From: a virus
Virus record (IMG/VR): IMGVR_UViG_3300035659_000045
Span: 1-40,759 of that record
DNA length: 40,759 nucleotides
Reading direction: 5' to 3' (one strand)
Numbering within the stretch: position 1 is the stretch's first letter; each line of letters opens with the position of its first letter. The notes under the pieces are model-generated. The model searched no databases, was not told the origin of the DNA, and saw only the letters and a program-made list of their open reading frames with translations. This document shows, one piece after another, positions 15,088-22,534 of the stretch. The position numbers and the translations under genes are program-made.

Positions 15088-16178
15088 CACCCGTGCACCA
15101 GCCACAGCTTGCCCTGAACGTCCGCGGCGTTGTTCGACGCCTGCGTCGCGAGGAAATTCAGGCACGCGCCGTCGAACACGCGCTCCAGCGTGAACATGCC
15201 GCGCGCGAGGTCCTGCCGGGTGACGACGCTGTTGGATCCCCACATCGTGGCCAGCGGCTTGACCAGCGCGAAGCACACCGTGCCAGTGTTGATCGCCGAG
15301 CTGACGAAGGTCTCGATCTTGCGCAGGCCGGTCACCCCGGGACCCATCGGCAGGAACGGAGAGTCGTGGATGGCCGCGCCGATCGCCGGCTGCGTCGCCG
15401 ACGGACTCGGGATGCCGACCTCCCAATTCACGGTGTAGCCCGGGTTCCAGGTCACGGCAGTGTTGCCGTTCTGGTCAGTGAACGTGACCGTATTGATGTT
15501 GGACGCGGTCGCACCCGTCACCGCCGACACCATGACGGAGATGAGCAGCCCGTCCTGACCCGCCGAGATGTAACGCTGGGCGGCCAGCGTGTTGGTGAGC
15601 GTCGTCGTCGTGGTGGTGATCGACGCGCCGTCGTACGAGAGCACGCGGTCGTACAAGAACAGCTGCCGGTTCGTCGGAGTCGTGGCGCCGACGACGGCGA
15701 CCTCCCACTGCGCGACGTGTCTGGTTTCGGTCGCTGCGGGCTGCAGGTACCGATGCTGGATGCCACCGACGGTCGTGTTGTCGAACTGCCGAGCCGTGTT
15801 CGCGGTGCCGCTGTAGTCGCCGGCGCCAGGAGACCCACCGCACGGCCAGAAGTCGGTCCAGGCGAGGCCGCCGACGGTGAGGCTCGACGTGGTCTTGTTC
15901 CACGTGATCCGCGTGTACTTGCCGTTCTTCGCCTGCTGGTCGAGGTCCGGGTAGCCTTGGAAGCCGCACCACTGCCGTCGCGTGAGCGGCATGTAGTCAG
16001 CCCACGAGCCGTCCCACGAGCCGCGGACGAGCCCGACGACCTCGCCGGCGTGGAGGACAGGAACCGCCTGCGGGACCTTCCTACATGCGAGCAGGGCACG
16101 CTCGACGGCGTCGTCGACCGCGGACGGGTTCCACCGCGTCTTGCGGCGCGTATGCACGGCCGCTGTCTCTTGCAGCAT
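15087..16178 (-). CDS. Virion-type protein, paralogue 3 of a four-gene array
   Basis: The protein has 363 aa. Starting at MLQETAAVHTRRKTRWNPSA, it keeps the array signature: WTDFWP, PGAGDYSGTANTARQF, LFLYDRVLSYD, LTNTLAAQRYISAG and FDGACLNFLA near the end. The middle (FLPMGPGVTGLRKIETFVSS) aligns with the paralogue at 13963 (LMVPLQNGDSGVKQLDSITM). ATG 16178 overlaps the preceding TGA in TGATG, with GTG 16181 as the alternative. The direct abutment with both neighbours suggests expression at similar levels. Function unknown. Confidence 0.85.
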   Translation of the reverse strand: MLQETAAVHTRRKTRWNPSAVDDAVERALLACRKVPQAVPVLHAGEVVGLVRGSWDGSWADYMPLTRRQWCGFQGYPDLDQQAKNGKYTRITWNKTTSSLTVGGLAWTDFWPCGGSPGAGDYSGTANTARQFDNTTVGGIQHRYLQPAATETRHVAQWEVAVVGATTPTNRQLFLYDRVLSYDGASITTTTTTLTNTLAAQRYISAGQDGLLISVMVSAVTGATASNINTVTFTDQNGNTAVTWNPGYTVNWEVGIPSPSATQPAIGAAIHDSPFLPMGPGVTGLRKIETFVSSAINTGTVCFALVKPLATMWGSNSVVTRQDLARGMFTLERVFDGACLNFLATQASNNAADVQGKLWLVHG

Positions 16179-17290
16179 CACCAGCCTGCCTCCACCCAGC
16201 CGTGGTCCATGTGACCGTTGCCGACGTGAGGGTTGTGGAGGAACGACAGGCACGCGTCGTCGTAGATGCGCTTGTTGATCGAGTCGATGCCGAACTGGAA
16301 CTCCTGGTCGGCCACGGTCGCAGTGCCGACGCCGTCGATGAACAGCGCGTACGGGAACTGGAGGACGAACGCGTTGGTCCCGGTCGGAGCCGCGCTCCAC
16401 GTGAAGTTGGTAATCGACCTGACGCCCTCGTCGCCGGCCTGGAGCGTCAGGTACGGGTTCGCATTCTTCGTGGACCCGCCAGGGGTCTGGATTACTGCTC
16501 GTGCTCCGATCTGCTTCGTTGGTGCAGCGATGGAGACGATCTTCGACAGCGTCGGCGTCGTGACCACGGTGCGCGACGCCGTGCCAGTCTCGTTCACATA
16601 CGTCAGAACCGTGAGGTTCGCGGCCGTCGCGTTGTGGACCGTGTCCGCCTCGATAAAGATCTGCAGCCCTGGATCTCCGGTCGAGATGTAGCGCGTCGCG
16701 GCGAGCGTGTTCGTCATCGACTGTGAGCCAGCTGTCATCGTGCAGGCGTCGTACGAGAGCACGCGGTCGTAGAGCACGAATGCGTCTGGCGACTGCCCGG
16801 TGCCGTTCGCGTAGGCCAGCATCGAGGCACGCGTCAGGTACTTGATCGCCGGAGTGACGTTGCCGCCGGTGTACAGCGCACCGGCCGTCGAGCCAGTGAA
16901 TTGACGAGCTGTGAGCGCCGTGCCGGACCAATTACCTGCCTGCGGGTACCCGTCGAGGCCCCAGAGGTCGTACCAGTTGTCGATGACGTGCGTGCCGATC
17001 GCGGCCTTGGTCCAGTACTGAGCCCAATGCCTTCCGCTCGTCTTCTGGACGACCGCTTGGTCGTAGTCGACATACGGGTGGTCCTGACCACAGCGGATCA
17101 GCGTGCGGCCACGGACGGGATCTCCCTTGACGTCGCCGACGTGCCTGCCACGTGAGATGACGGCGACCCAGACTGGAGTGTCGCGCCACAACCACGCGGC
17201 GCGGCTGAGCGCACGCTGCTCGTCGTGGTCGCTGTGTCGGGTCTTCGACCGCGTCCGGATCGCAGCGCTATGTGCGCCGGCGACTACCAC
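16178..17290 (-). CDS. Virion-type protein, paralogue 2 of a four-gene array
   Basis: The protein has about 370 aa. Array signature blocks: NWYDLWGLDGYPQAGNWSGT, ALTARQFTGS, GGNVTPAIKYL, FVLYDRVLSYD, SMTNTLAATRYISTGDPGLQ, YLTLQAGDEGVRSITNF and IYDDACLSFL. GTG 17290 is the best start: it overlaps the preceding TAG by 7 nt, with a GGTGGGA stretch about 10 nt upstream. The N-terminus (AGAHSAAIRTRSKTRHSDHD) matches that of the paralogue at 13963, so those two share an extra N-terminal element that the others lack or have lost. Function unknown. Confidence 0.83.
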   Translation of the reverse strand: MVVAGAHSAAIRTRSKTRHSDHDEQRALSRAAWLWRDTPVWVAVISRGRHVGDVKGDPVRGRTLIRCGQDHPYVDYDQAVVQKTSGRHWAQYWTKAAIGTHVIDNWYDLWGLDGYPQAGNWSGTALTARQFTGSTAGALYTGGNVTPAIKYLTRASMLAYANGTGQSPDAFVLYDRVLSYDACTMTAGSQSMTNTLAATRYISTGDPGLQIFIEADTVHNATAANLTVLTYVNETGTASRTVVTTPTLSKIVSIAAPTKQIGARAVIQTPGGSTKNANPYLTLQAGDEGVRSITNFTWSAAPTGTNAFVLQFPYALFIDGVGTATVADQEFQFGIDSINKRIYDDACLSFLHNPHVGNGHMDHGWVEAGW

Positions 17291-18456
17291 CCGAAGCGGT
17301 TCCCACCTTGGAGCGTGTACGCGGTCGTCGCTACCTGGTAGCTCATGAGCGACAGGCACGCGCCGTCGAAGATCTGCTCCAGCTCGCTGATCTGGTAGAC
17401 GCAGTCCTTCTCGACCGGGATCGCGGCGACGGGAAGGATGAGGTCGGTCAGCGGGTGCATGAGCACGAGCGTGAACGTGCCGGTGTTCGCGGCGCTCGGC
17501 GTGTAGTCGTTGACGAGACGGCAGCCGGTGTCGCCGATCGCGAGCGGCATGAAAGCACCCCACGTCGGGGTCGCCGCCGACGACGGCGCGATGACGATGG
17601 CGCCGAGGGTCGCGGTGGGTGCAGCGCCCGAGACGACGATCGACACCGTCGGTGTGGTTGGCATCGTCTGGAGCGTCGTGCCAGCCTGGTTCGTGTAGCG
17701 AAGCTGCGTGATGTTCGTCGCCGTGCCACCATTCACCGTGCAGACGCAGAAGACGATCAGGAGACCTGGAGCGCCGGCGTTGTAGCGCTGCGCGGTCAGC
17801 GTGTTCGTCATCGTCTGGTTGACGGCCGCAGCATACGGGTTCTGGTCGTACGAGATCACGCGGTCGTACAGCATCAGCATCGGCGTGTTGGCCGTCGCCA
17901 CCGCCATCGCCGAGAGCATGTGCTTCGTGTCGGTCGACACGTTGCCGCGGTGGTTGATCGCGCCCGTGCTGCCCTCGGTCCACTGCTGCGACGTCTTCGC
18001 AGTGCCAGCCACCGAGCCGGCCGACGGGTTGCCGGTGACCGGCCACAAGTCGTACCAGCGGTTCGCGACGCCAGTGGAGGTCGGCGTCTTCGCCCAGTAG
18101 GTCCTGCCGAACTTCCCGTTCGTCAGGTCGTTGATCATCGCGTTCTGGTCTGCCCATGGCATGAGCAGCATGTCGGCCTTGAGCTGCTCGTTGTCCTTGA
18201 ACTTCGACCTGTACGTCTGGCGCAGGCGCGCGAAGCGGACGTCAGGAGAGAATGGACCACGGCCCTGCGTGATGCCGATGACGCGACGGTTAGCCGTCAC
18301 GTACGTGGGATGGAGCCTGCCCCGCGCCATCTCGATGGCACCCTTGATCGCCCGCGCCTCCTCGTCGTGCGTGTAGAGGCTCCGTGGCGGAACACCGATG
18401 ACGTGAGGCGCCTTCCTCCACGCGTCGCGGGCTGGCTCAGAGAACGTTTCAACCAT
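17284..18456 (-). CDS. Virion-type protein, paralogue 1 of a four-gene array
   Basis: The protein has 390 aa and is the first transcribed and longest member. Its N-terminal region of about 110 residues (MVETFSEPARDAWRKAPHVI onwards) is helical and differs from the others. The shared part begins at RWYDLWPVTGNPSAGSVAGT and continues with GGNVSTDTKHML-type, LMLYDRVISYD, TMTNTLTAQRYNAGAPGLLI, MPLAIGDTGCRLV and FDGACLSLM blocks. ATG 18456 follows a gap with two hairpins, so this gene probably starts a new transcription or translation unit. No known family is recognised. Confidence 0.85.
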   Translation of the reverse strand: MVETFSEPARDAWRKAPHVIGVPPRSLYTHDEEARAIKGAIEMARGRLHPTYVTANRRVIGITQGRGPFSPDVRFARLRQTYRSKFKDNEQLKADMLLMPWADQNAMINDLTNGKFGRTYWAKTPTSTGVANRWYDLWPVTGNPSAGSVAGTAKTSQQWTEGSTGAINHRGNVSTDTKHMLSAMAVATANTPMLMLYDRVISYDQNPYAAAVNQTMTNTLTAQRYNAGAPGLLIVFCVCTVNGGTATNITQLRYTNQAGTTLQTMPTTPTVSIVVSGAAPTATLGAIVIAPSSAATPTWGAFMPLAIGDTGCRLVNDYTPSAANTGTFTLVLMHPLTDLILPVAAIPVEKDCVYQISELEQIFDGACLSLMSYQVATTAYTLQGGNRFGW

Positions 18457-18488
18457 GGTTTGGCGGCCTCCCTACGACCATACAACAA

Positions 18489-18516
18489 CGCGACGGAGCC
18501 CACGAAGCCCGTCGCG
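18489..18516 (-). terminator. Putative intrinsic terminator hairpin
   Basis: CGCGACGG and CCGTCGCG form an 8-bp GC-rich stem around a 12-nt loop. On the minus strand the stem is followed by TTGTTGTA, a weak U-rich tail. It lies between the 155-aa gene and the first paralogue gene and would reduce read-through into the paralogue array. Confidence 0.45.
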
Positions 18517-18533
18517 CACACCACCTCAAAACA

Positions 18534-18547
18534 GCGCGTACACGCGC
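18534..18547. terminator. Short hairpin after the 155-aa gene
   Basis: GCGCGT-AC-ACGCGC is a perfect inverted repeat 6 nt beyond the stop of the upstream gene. On the minus strand it is preceded by AAAAG and followed by TGTTTTG, the arrangement of a weak bidirectional terminator with only four T residues. Together with the next hairpin it fills most of the 97-nt gap. Confidence 0.4.
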
Positions 18548-18553
18548 CTTTTG

Positions 18554-19021
18554 CTACTCCTCGTGGTCGAAGCTGAACTCGTACGCCATCGAGGCGGTGC
18601 CCGACGCGTCCATGCCGCTGATGCTGAATGCGCCGCCGCCTTCGATGGCGAGCCCGGCGTCCATGTTCGGCTTGGTCCACCCACCGAGGTTGGTGCCGCT
18701 GCACCCGGTGATGAGGCCGTTGGTGCGTGTGGTCCCCGACGTCGGTCGAGACGCCGCGGTCGCCTTCGCGGCCTGCATGCCTGGGTCGACCGGCGCCGGC
18801 GTGATGCCGGTGCCAGCGGTGGAGGCGATACCCCACTTGATGATGCGCATGACGATGCCGGAGAGCTGTGTGAGACCAGCTCCCTTGCCGAGCATCGAGA
18901 GAGCAGCGAACACCGCGTTGCGGACGCCGGCCTTCAGGAAGAAGGCTTCGGTCTCGGTGTTCGGCGTGGCGTTCGTCGTGAGGTTGCCGGCGGTGGCCAG
19001 CGAGGATCGGTAAACCATCAT
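18554..19021 (-). CDS. Virion-type hypothetical protein
   Basis: The protein has 155 aa from ATG 19021, which has GGAG 7 nt upstream; a longer frame from 19048 would overlap the preceding gene. It begins MMVYRSSLATAGNLTTNATP and is Ala/Thr/Gly-rich. A helical middle (FLKAGVRNAVFAALSMLGKG) is followed by a beta-rich, Gly-rich C-terminus ending FSFDHEE. No family is recognised; composition and location suggest a virion or tail-fibre-associated protein. Confidence 0.75.
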   Translation of the reverse strand: MMVYRSSLATAGNLTTNATPNTETEAFFLKAGVRNAVFAALSMLGKGAGLTQLSGIVMRIIKWGIASTAGTGITPAPVDPGMQAAKATAASRPTSGTTRTNGLITGCSGTNLGGWTKPNMDAGLAIEGGGAFSISGMDASGTASMAYEFSFDHEE

Positions 19022-19032
19022 GGGCGTTCTCC

Positions 19033-19296
19033 TTAACCCTTCGGCCACCAGAAGCCGGCCGTCTTCTGGTCGGCTTCCGTCTTGGCGAGCTTCGCGGCGG
19101 TGACGCCGCCGGCGATCTGCAGGTGGACCTCGCCGGCTTCATCCGTGTGCTCGTTGTAGAGCGCGAGGTCGACGGTCTCCGCGTCGTAGGAGTCCTTCGC
19201 GAGCAGGCCGTTCACGAACGTCTGCGCGCGAGTGACGGAGGCGGCGCGCTGACCGTCCCCGTCGCAGTACCAAACTTTGTCCCTGTTCTTCGCCAT
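19033..19296 (-). CDS. Small hypothetical protein
   Basis: The protein has 87 aa, starting MAKNRDKVWYCDGDGQRAAS and ending KTAGFWWPKG. ATG 19296 has GGAG 6 nt upstream; ATG 19302, two codons earlier, is less well spaced. The middle is acidic and helical. No domain is recognised. It lies 2 nt downstream of the 133-aa gene and 11 nt upstream of the 155-aa gene, so the three form a tight unit. Confidence 0.72.
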   Translation of the reverse strand: MAKNRDKVWYCDGDGQRAASVTRAQTFVNGLLAKDSYDAETVDLALYNEHTDEAGEVHLQIAGGVTAAKLAKTEADQKTAGFWWPKG

Positions 19297-19298
19297 GA

Positions 19299-19700
19299 TC
19301 ATCTCCTTTTGAGAAACTCGCCCTCGCTGCGCAACAGCGAATGAACCCAGTGGTTGGGATCCTTGAGTGCGTCGAGGATCTCGACCTCGGTCATCTCGCG
19401 ACCGTAGCGTTCGAGCTGCTCCTGACGCGCGACCTCCCAGAACTTCTCCTGCGGCACGACCATATGGTCCACCATCGGCGACCACTTCGATGAGCAGCCA
19501 TTCTGGTTCTCGTCGCAGAGGAAGAACGCGAAGTGCTCGGATGGCTTCGGGACGTAGCCGCCGTCGACGCCGCAGTTCGCACAGAAGATCGGGATCCACT
19601 CCACCCCGTTCTTCATGACGGATCCCTTGATGTGCCGCGCCACGCTGCTCGGAAGCACGTTCGCGATCAAGGGCTCACGGGTGATGGGGAGGTCCGACAT
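19299..19700 (-). CDS. Hypothetical protein with possible zinc-binding Cys pairs
   Basis: The protein has 133 aa from ATG 19700 (MSDLPITREPLIANVLPSSV). Four Cys, in FCANCG (about residues 39-42) and a C-X6-C pair further on (FLCDENQNGCSSKW), could bind zinc, forming a small rubredoxin- or ribbon-like knuckle. The C-terminal half is helical and charged (FWEVARQEQLERYGREMTEV). A longer frame reaches 19832 but overlaps the preceding gene and loses sense composition. No family is recognised. Confidence 0.75.
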   Translation of the reverse strand: MSDLPITREPLIANVLPSSVARHIKGSVMKNGVEWIPIFCANCGVDGGYVPKPSEHFAFFLCDENQNGCSSKWSPMVDHMVVPQEKFWEVARQEQLERYGREMTEVEILDALKDPNHWVHSLLRSEGEFLKRR

Positions 19701-19756
19701 CTCTAGCCCCCATAGACTACAACAACATGGTTGACACGTGCAAAGTGTTGCTGGGG
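19701..19756 (-). other. Gap with an inverted repeat, possible terminator or leader
   Basis: TAGCCCC (19704-19710) and GGGGCTA (19753-19759) are 7-bp arms around 42 nt. The right arm includes the stop of the coiled-coil gene. On the minus strand a weak promoter-like pair (TTGCAC, 18 nt, TAGTCT) also lies here. Neither is strong. Confidence 0.25.
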
Positions 19757-20407
19757 CTACCTGTAGTGCTCGATGAGCATGCCGAGGATGGCGCCTGCCG
19801 TTGTGATCAGGACGATCAGGGCCTTCTTCCATACCTCACGCCTAGCCTTCTTGGCATCGGCGGCGTCCTTCTTCTCCAGCTCGGCATCGGTGGTGGCGAG
19901 CCGGATCTGGGCCTTCTGGTTGGTCTCGACGAAGGCCACGAGATGCTGGACGTGTGCTGAGGTCTTGCCGGACTCGACGGCCACGACCTGGAAGCTGTTG
20001 GTGAGCACGTCGAAGCGCGCGTCGTGCTTCTCGGTCTGCTTGTCGAGCTTGTCGTCGAGCTGCTCGACCGTGCTGGTGAGCTTGTCGTCGAGCTGCTCGA
20101 CCGTGCTGGTGAGCTTGTCCATGCGCTGGGTGACCGACACGTTGTTGCTGACCGCGTTGTCGACGATCTGCTTGTGCTCCTCAGCGTCCTTCGTGGCCCA
20201 CGCCTGGAAGCTGGTCGTGGATGACTTCAGCTCTCCGCTCAGCTTGTCGATGTCGCCGCGCGTCGCGCGCCGGCGCTCCCTTGGCAACCCCACCTGCGAT
20301 GGTGACTCCTCGTCGAACTCTCCAGTCGGCACCGTGTCCTTCATCGTGGCCCCTTCCTCGATGACCCTCTGCACGCCGACCGGCGGTGTTTTCTTCGGCA
20401 GTGTCAT
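19757..20407 (-). CDS. Coiled-coil protein with C-terminal membrane anchor
   Basis: The protein has 216 aa. A polar N-terminus is followed by a long coiled coil (about residues 45-185) and a single hydrophobic C-terminal segment (ALIVLITTAGAILGMLI), which predicts a tail-anchored membrane protein with the bulk in the cytoplasm or within the virion. Inside the coil the 11-residue unit KLTSTVEQLDD is repeated perfectly, the hendecad period of right-handed coils. The topology resembles XhlA-type holin accessory proteins and spanin-like factors, so a lysis role is possible, but no endolysin lies next to it. ATG 20407 has AGGAG 7 nt upstream. Confidence 0.8.
   Translation of the reverse strand: MTLPKKTPPVGVQRVIEEGATMKDTVPTGEFDEESPSQVGLPRERRRATRGDIDKLSGELKSSTTSFQAWATKDAEEHKQIVDNAVSNNVSVTQRMDKLTSTVEQLDDKLTSTVEQLDDKLDKQTEKHDARFDVLTNSFQVVAVESGKTSAHVQHLVAFVETNQKAQIRLATTDAELEKKDAADAKKARREVWKKALIVLITTAGAILGMLIEHYR
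20045..20110. repeat. Two perfect 33-nt tandem copies inside a coding region
   Basis: The unit at 20045-20077 is repeated exactly at 20078-20110, with the first 9 nt of a third copy following. It encodes the duplicated 11-residue coiled-coil unit. The absence of any synonymous change suggests a recent slippage event. Confidence 0.9.
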
Positions 20408-20426
20408 CGGGTACTCCTAGTGTGGA

Positions 20427-20771
20427 TCAGGCTGCTACGACTGCGTACGCTTCCCACTGTACCGTCGCCGCGGCAGCCTGCACCACGAAGAACGGGATCT
20501 CACCGGCGAACTCCTTGTCGGTCCCCTTCGGAACGAGCACCGGCGTGCTGTCGAGGAAGTAGACCTTGAGGTCGTTGGTGGCGTCCGCATTGGTGATGCG
20601 CAGGTAGCGTGCGAACGTGGTCGCCGGCGCGAGCGGTGAGCCGGGGATCTGTCGACCCGGAGGCATCGGGATCTGGACGCGCGCCGGGGTCGTGGTCGCA
20701 GGACCAGGCTGCCCAGCCGGTGCGCCTGTCTTGCCGTTGATGTTCACTGGTGTGCCGCGGACTGGGATCAT
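20427..20771 (-). CDS. Small virion-type hypothetical protein
   Basis: The protein has 114 aa. A Pro/Gly-rich N-terminal half (GAPAGQPGPATTTPARVQIP) suggests a flexible arm. The C-terminal half is beta-rich (ARYLRITNADATNDLKVYFL, then a VPKG turn and FFVVQAAAATVQWEAYAVV), the pattern of small virion decoration or fibre-attachment domains. No family is named. ATG 20771 is the only sensible start; the gene lies 19 nt after the fibre-like gene. Confidence 0.7.
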   Translation of the reverse strand: MIPVRGTPVNINGKTGAPAGQPGPATTTPARVQIPMPPGRQIPGSPLAPATTFARYLRITNADATNDLKVYFLDSTPVLVPKGTDKEFAGEIPFFVVQAAAATVQWEAYAVVAA

Positions 20772-20790
20772 GGCTCTCTCCTACTACGAG

Positions 20791-22527
20791 TTACGGATCA
20801 CCGACAGCAGTCTGCGTGCCGCTTCCGGTCTCGTTGACCAGACCGCCAGGATCGCCGAGCGTCAACGTCAGCGCATCGACGATGGTCGTGACCACGAATG
20901 TGTTGTTGTTGCCACCGTTGGCGAACCCGGCGAGCGTCAGCGACATGCCGACGTAGGCGCCGTCGGTGAGCCAGCTTCCCGTCAACCGCGCGACGGTCAG
21001 CGCGATCGCCACGATGTTGAGCTGCAACGGGCCGACGTTGAGGCGCTTCGGCGAAGAGAACTTTCGCTTGAAGCCCTTGACGCGGAGACCTGCTCCGTTC
21101 GCGTTGACGCGGAGCTGGAGGTTGTCACCAGGACCAGGACGAGCGTCGTTGGTCTGCACAGTGGCGTTGTGCGTCTCGTTGACCGTGGTCGCAGGCCCAG
21201 CCGGTGCGCTCACGGTCATGACCAGCGCGGTGAGCGCGGTGATAGTGACGTTCGTGAGGTTGTTGCCAGCGTTGACGAATCCGGTCCATGACACGACCAT
21301 GCCCACGGCGAAGTTGTCGGTGAGGTAGCTGCCTGCGGCGCGTGTGAACGTGAAGCTGCCAGCAACGACGGTGACGTTGGCAACCACGTCGATAATTCCG
21401 GCGAACGTGAACGAGACGTCTGACCATGCCGCGCCAGGAACCAACGCAAGCTGCGCTTGGAGCACCACGTAGTTGGTGGCGTCTCGATACGTGCGCACGA
21501 CCTGGACGTCGAGTGTGTTCGCTCCGTTGCCGAACACAGACACGACGAGGGAACGCAAGCTGCGTCCAGCTGGTACCAGCAGGTCGAAGTAAGCGTCTCC
21601 AGCACCTGATGATGCCAGATGAGGGCCGACGAGAGCGGTCGCGGCGGCGGCCCAGTTGAGCGCGAAGACGGGCACCGGGGCCAGAACCTGAGGGACCTCG
21701 CCGAGGTCCTGTAGACCTCGCCCGGTCGGCTCCGTGTACGCTCCGAAGTTGTTGGCCTGCGTCGGCGGCTGCACGTTCGACGAGCCCCACACTGCCTTCC
21801 CGTGCTCATAGAGCGCAGCGTGGAGGAGGCCGAGGATGTGAGCTACCGACCCGTTCGCGGTGTTCGCTGGCGGAGGCGTGGTCGGCTGGACGACGCTGGT
21901 GAGTCGGTTGGTCGCGTAGGCGCCGTTCGGCGCTGTCACCACGTCGTAGCCGGTCATCGTGATCGCGCCGGCGGCGTTGTTCGCGACGCCGAGGAAGCAG
22001 AGCGCTGTCGTCTGGCCGTTTACGACGTCGCTCGCCACGATCGTGGTCTGGTCTCCGGTGCGCACCCAGTACCCGACGTCGCCCTTGAGCTTGGTCGGGA
22101 TGACCTGCGGACCCTCCGCGTATGGCGACGTCACCGTGATGAACCGACGCGTGGTCGAATCGCTGTTGTCCTCGATGTAGTAGGCGTAGACCTGCGAGTT
22201 GCCGGCGCCGAGGGTCAGGTCGACGGTGGTGCCGTTCTCCTTGATCAGCATCCTGCCGTTCGCGTCGAACGCTACCCCGACAGGAGACTGCACGCGGACC
22301 TTGTTGTCGTTCGGTCCGGTCGGGTTCAGCGTCAAACCAAACCCCGTGAAGATGAGCCCCGTCGGGGTGGCCCCTCCGACGTTACGTGGCAGCGCCTCGA
22401 TCGCGCGCGAGTACGCATCGAGGTGGTCTCTCGATGCCTGAGACAGCGCCTGGGCGTCGCCGGTGTCCAGACGCTCGTTGGCTTGCGTGCGGACTCGCTT
22501 CGGGTTGAGGACGTCGCCGATGGACAT
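20791..22527 (-). CDS. Tail fibre-like protein with repeated beta modules
   Basis: The protein has 578 aa. An N-terminal helical part (residues about 1-45) is followed by beta-rich, Thr/Val/Gly-rich sequence. The last third holds two related modules of about 70 residues. The first runs from GSYLTDNFAVGMVVSWTGF to the NETHNATV stretch, and the second from GSWLTDGAYVGMSLTLAGF to NETGSGTQ. Both share the G-S-[YW]-L-T-D, V-G-M, G-F, G-N-N and N-E-T positions. This repeated beta architecture is typical of fibre or baseplate-attached proteins that reach host surfaces. The exact family is not recognised. It lies downstream of other fibre-type genes. Confidence 0.75.
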   Translation of the reverse strand: MSIGDVLNPKRVRTQANERLDTGDAQALSQASRDHLDAYSRAIEALPRNVGGATPTGLIFTGFGLTLNPTGPNDNKVRVQSPVGVAFDANGRMLIKENGTTVDLTLGAGNSQVYAYYIEDNSDSTTRRFITVTSPYAEGPQVIPTKLKGDVGYWVRTGDQTTIVASDVVNGQTTALCFLGVANNAAGAITMTGYDVVTAPNGAYATNRLTSVVQPTTPPPANTANGSVAHILGLLHAALYEHGKAVWGSSNVQPPTQANNFGAYTEPTGRGLQDLGEVPQVLAPVPVFALNWAAAATALVGPHLASSGAGDAYFDLLVPAGRSLRSLVVSVFGNGANTLDVQVVRTYRDATNYVVLQAQLALVPGAAWSDVSFTFAGIIDVVANVTVVAGSFTFTRAAGSYLTDNFAVGMVVSWTGFVNAGNNLTNVTITALTALVMTVSAPAGPATTVNETHNATVQTNDARPGPGDNLQLRVNANGAGLRVKGFKRKFSSPKRLNVGPLQLNIVAIALTVARLTGSWLTDGAYVGMSLTLAGFANGGNNNTFVVTTIVDALTLTLGDPGGLVNETGSGTQTAVGDP

Positions 22528-22534
22528 GAGGCTC

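Noticed and set aside
18297-19142. Longer minus-strand frame across the gap before the first paralogue
   Set aside because: It overlaps two supported genes in a different frame and has the Arg-rich composition of a shadow frame.
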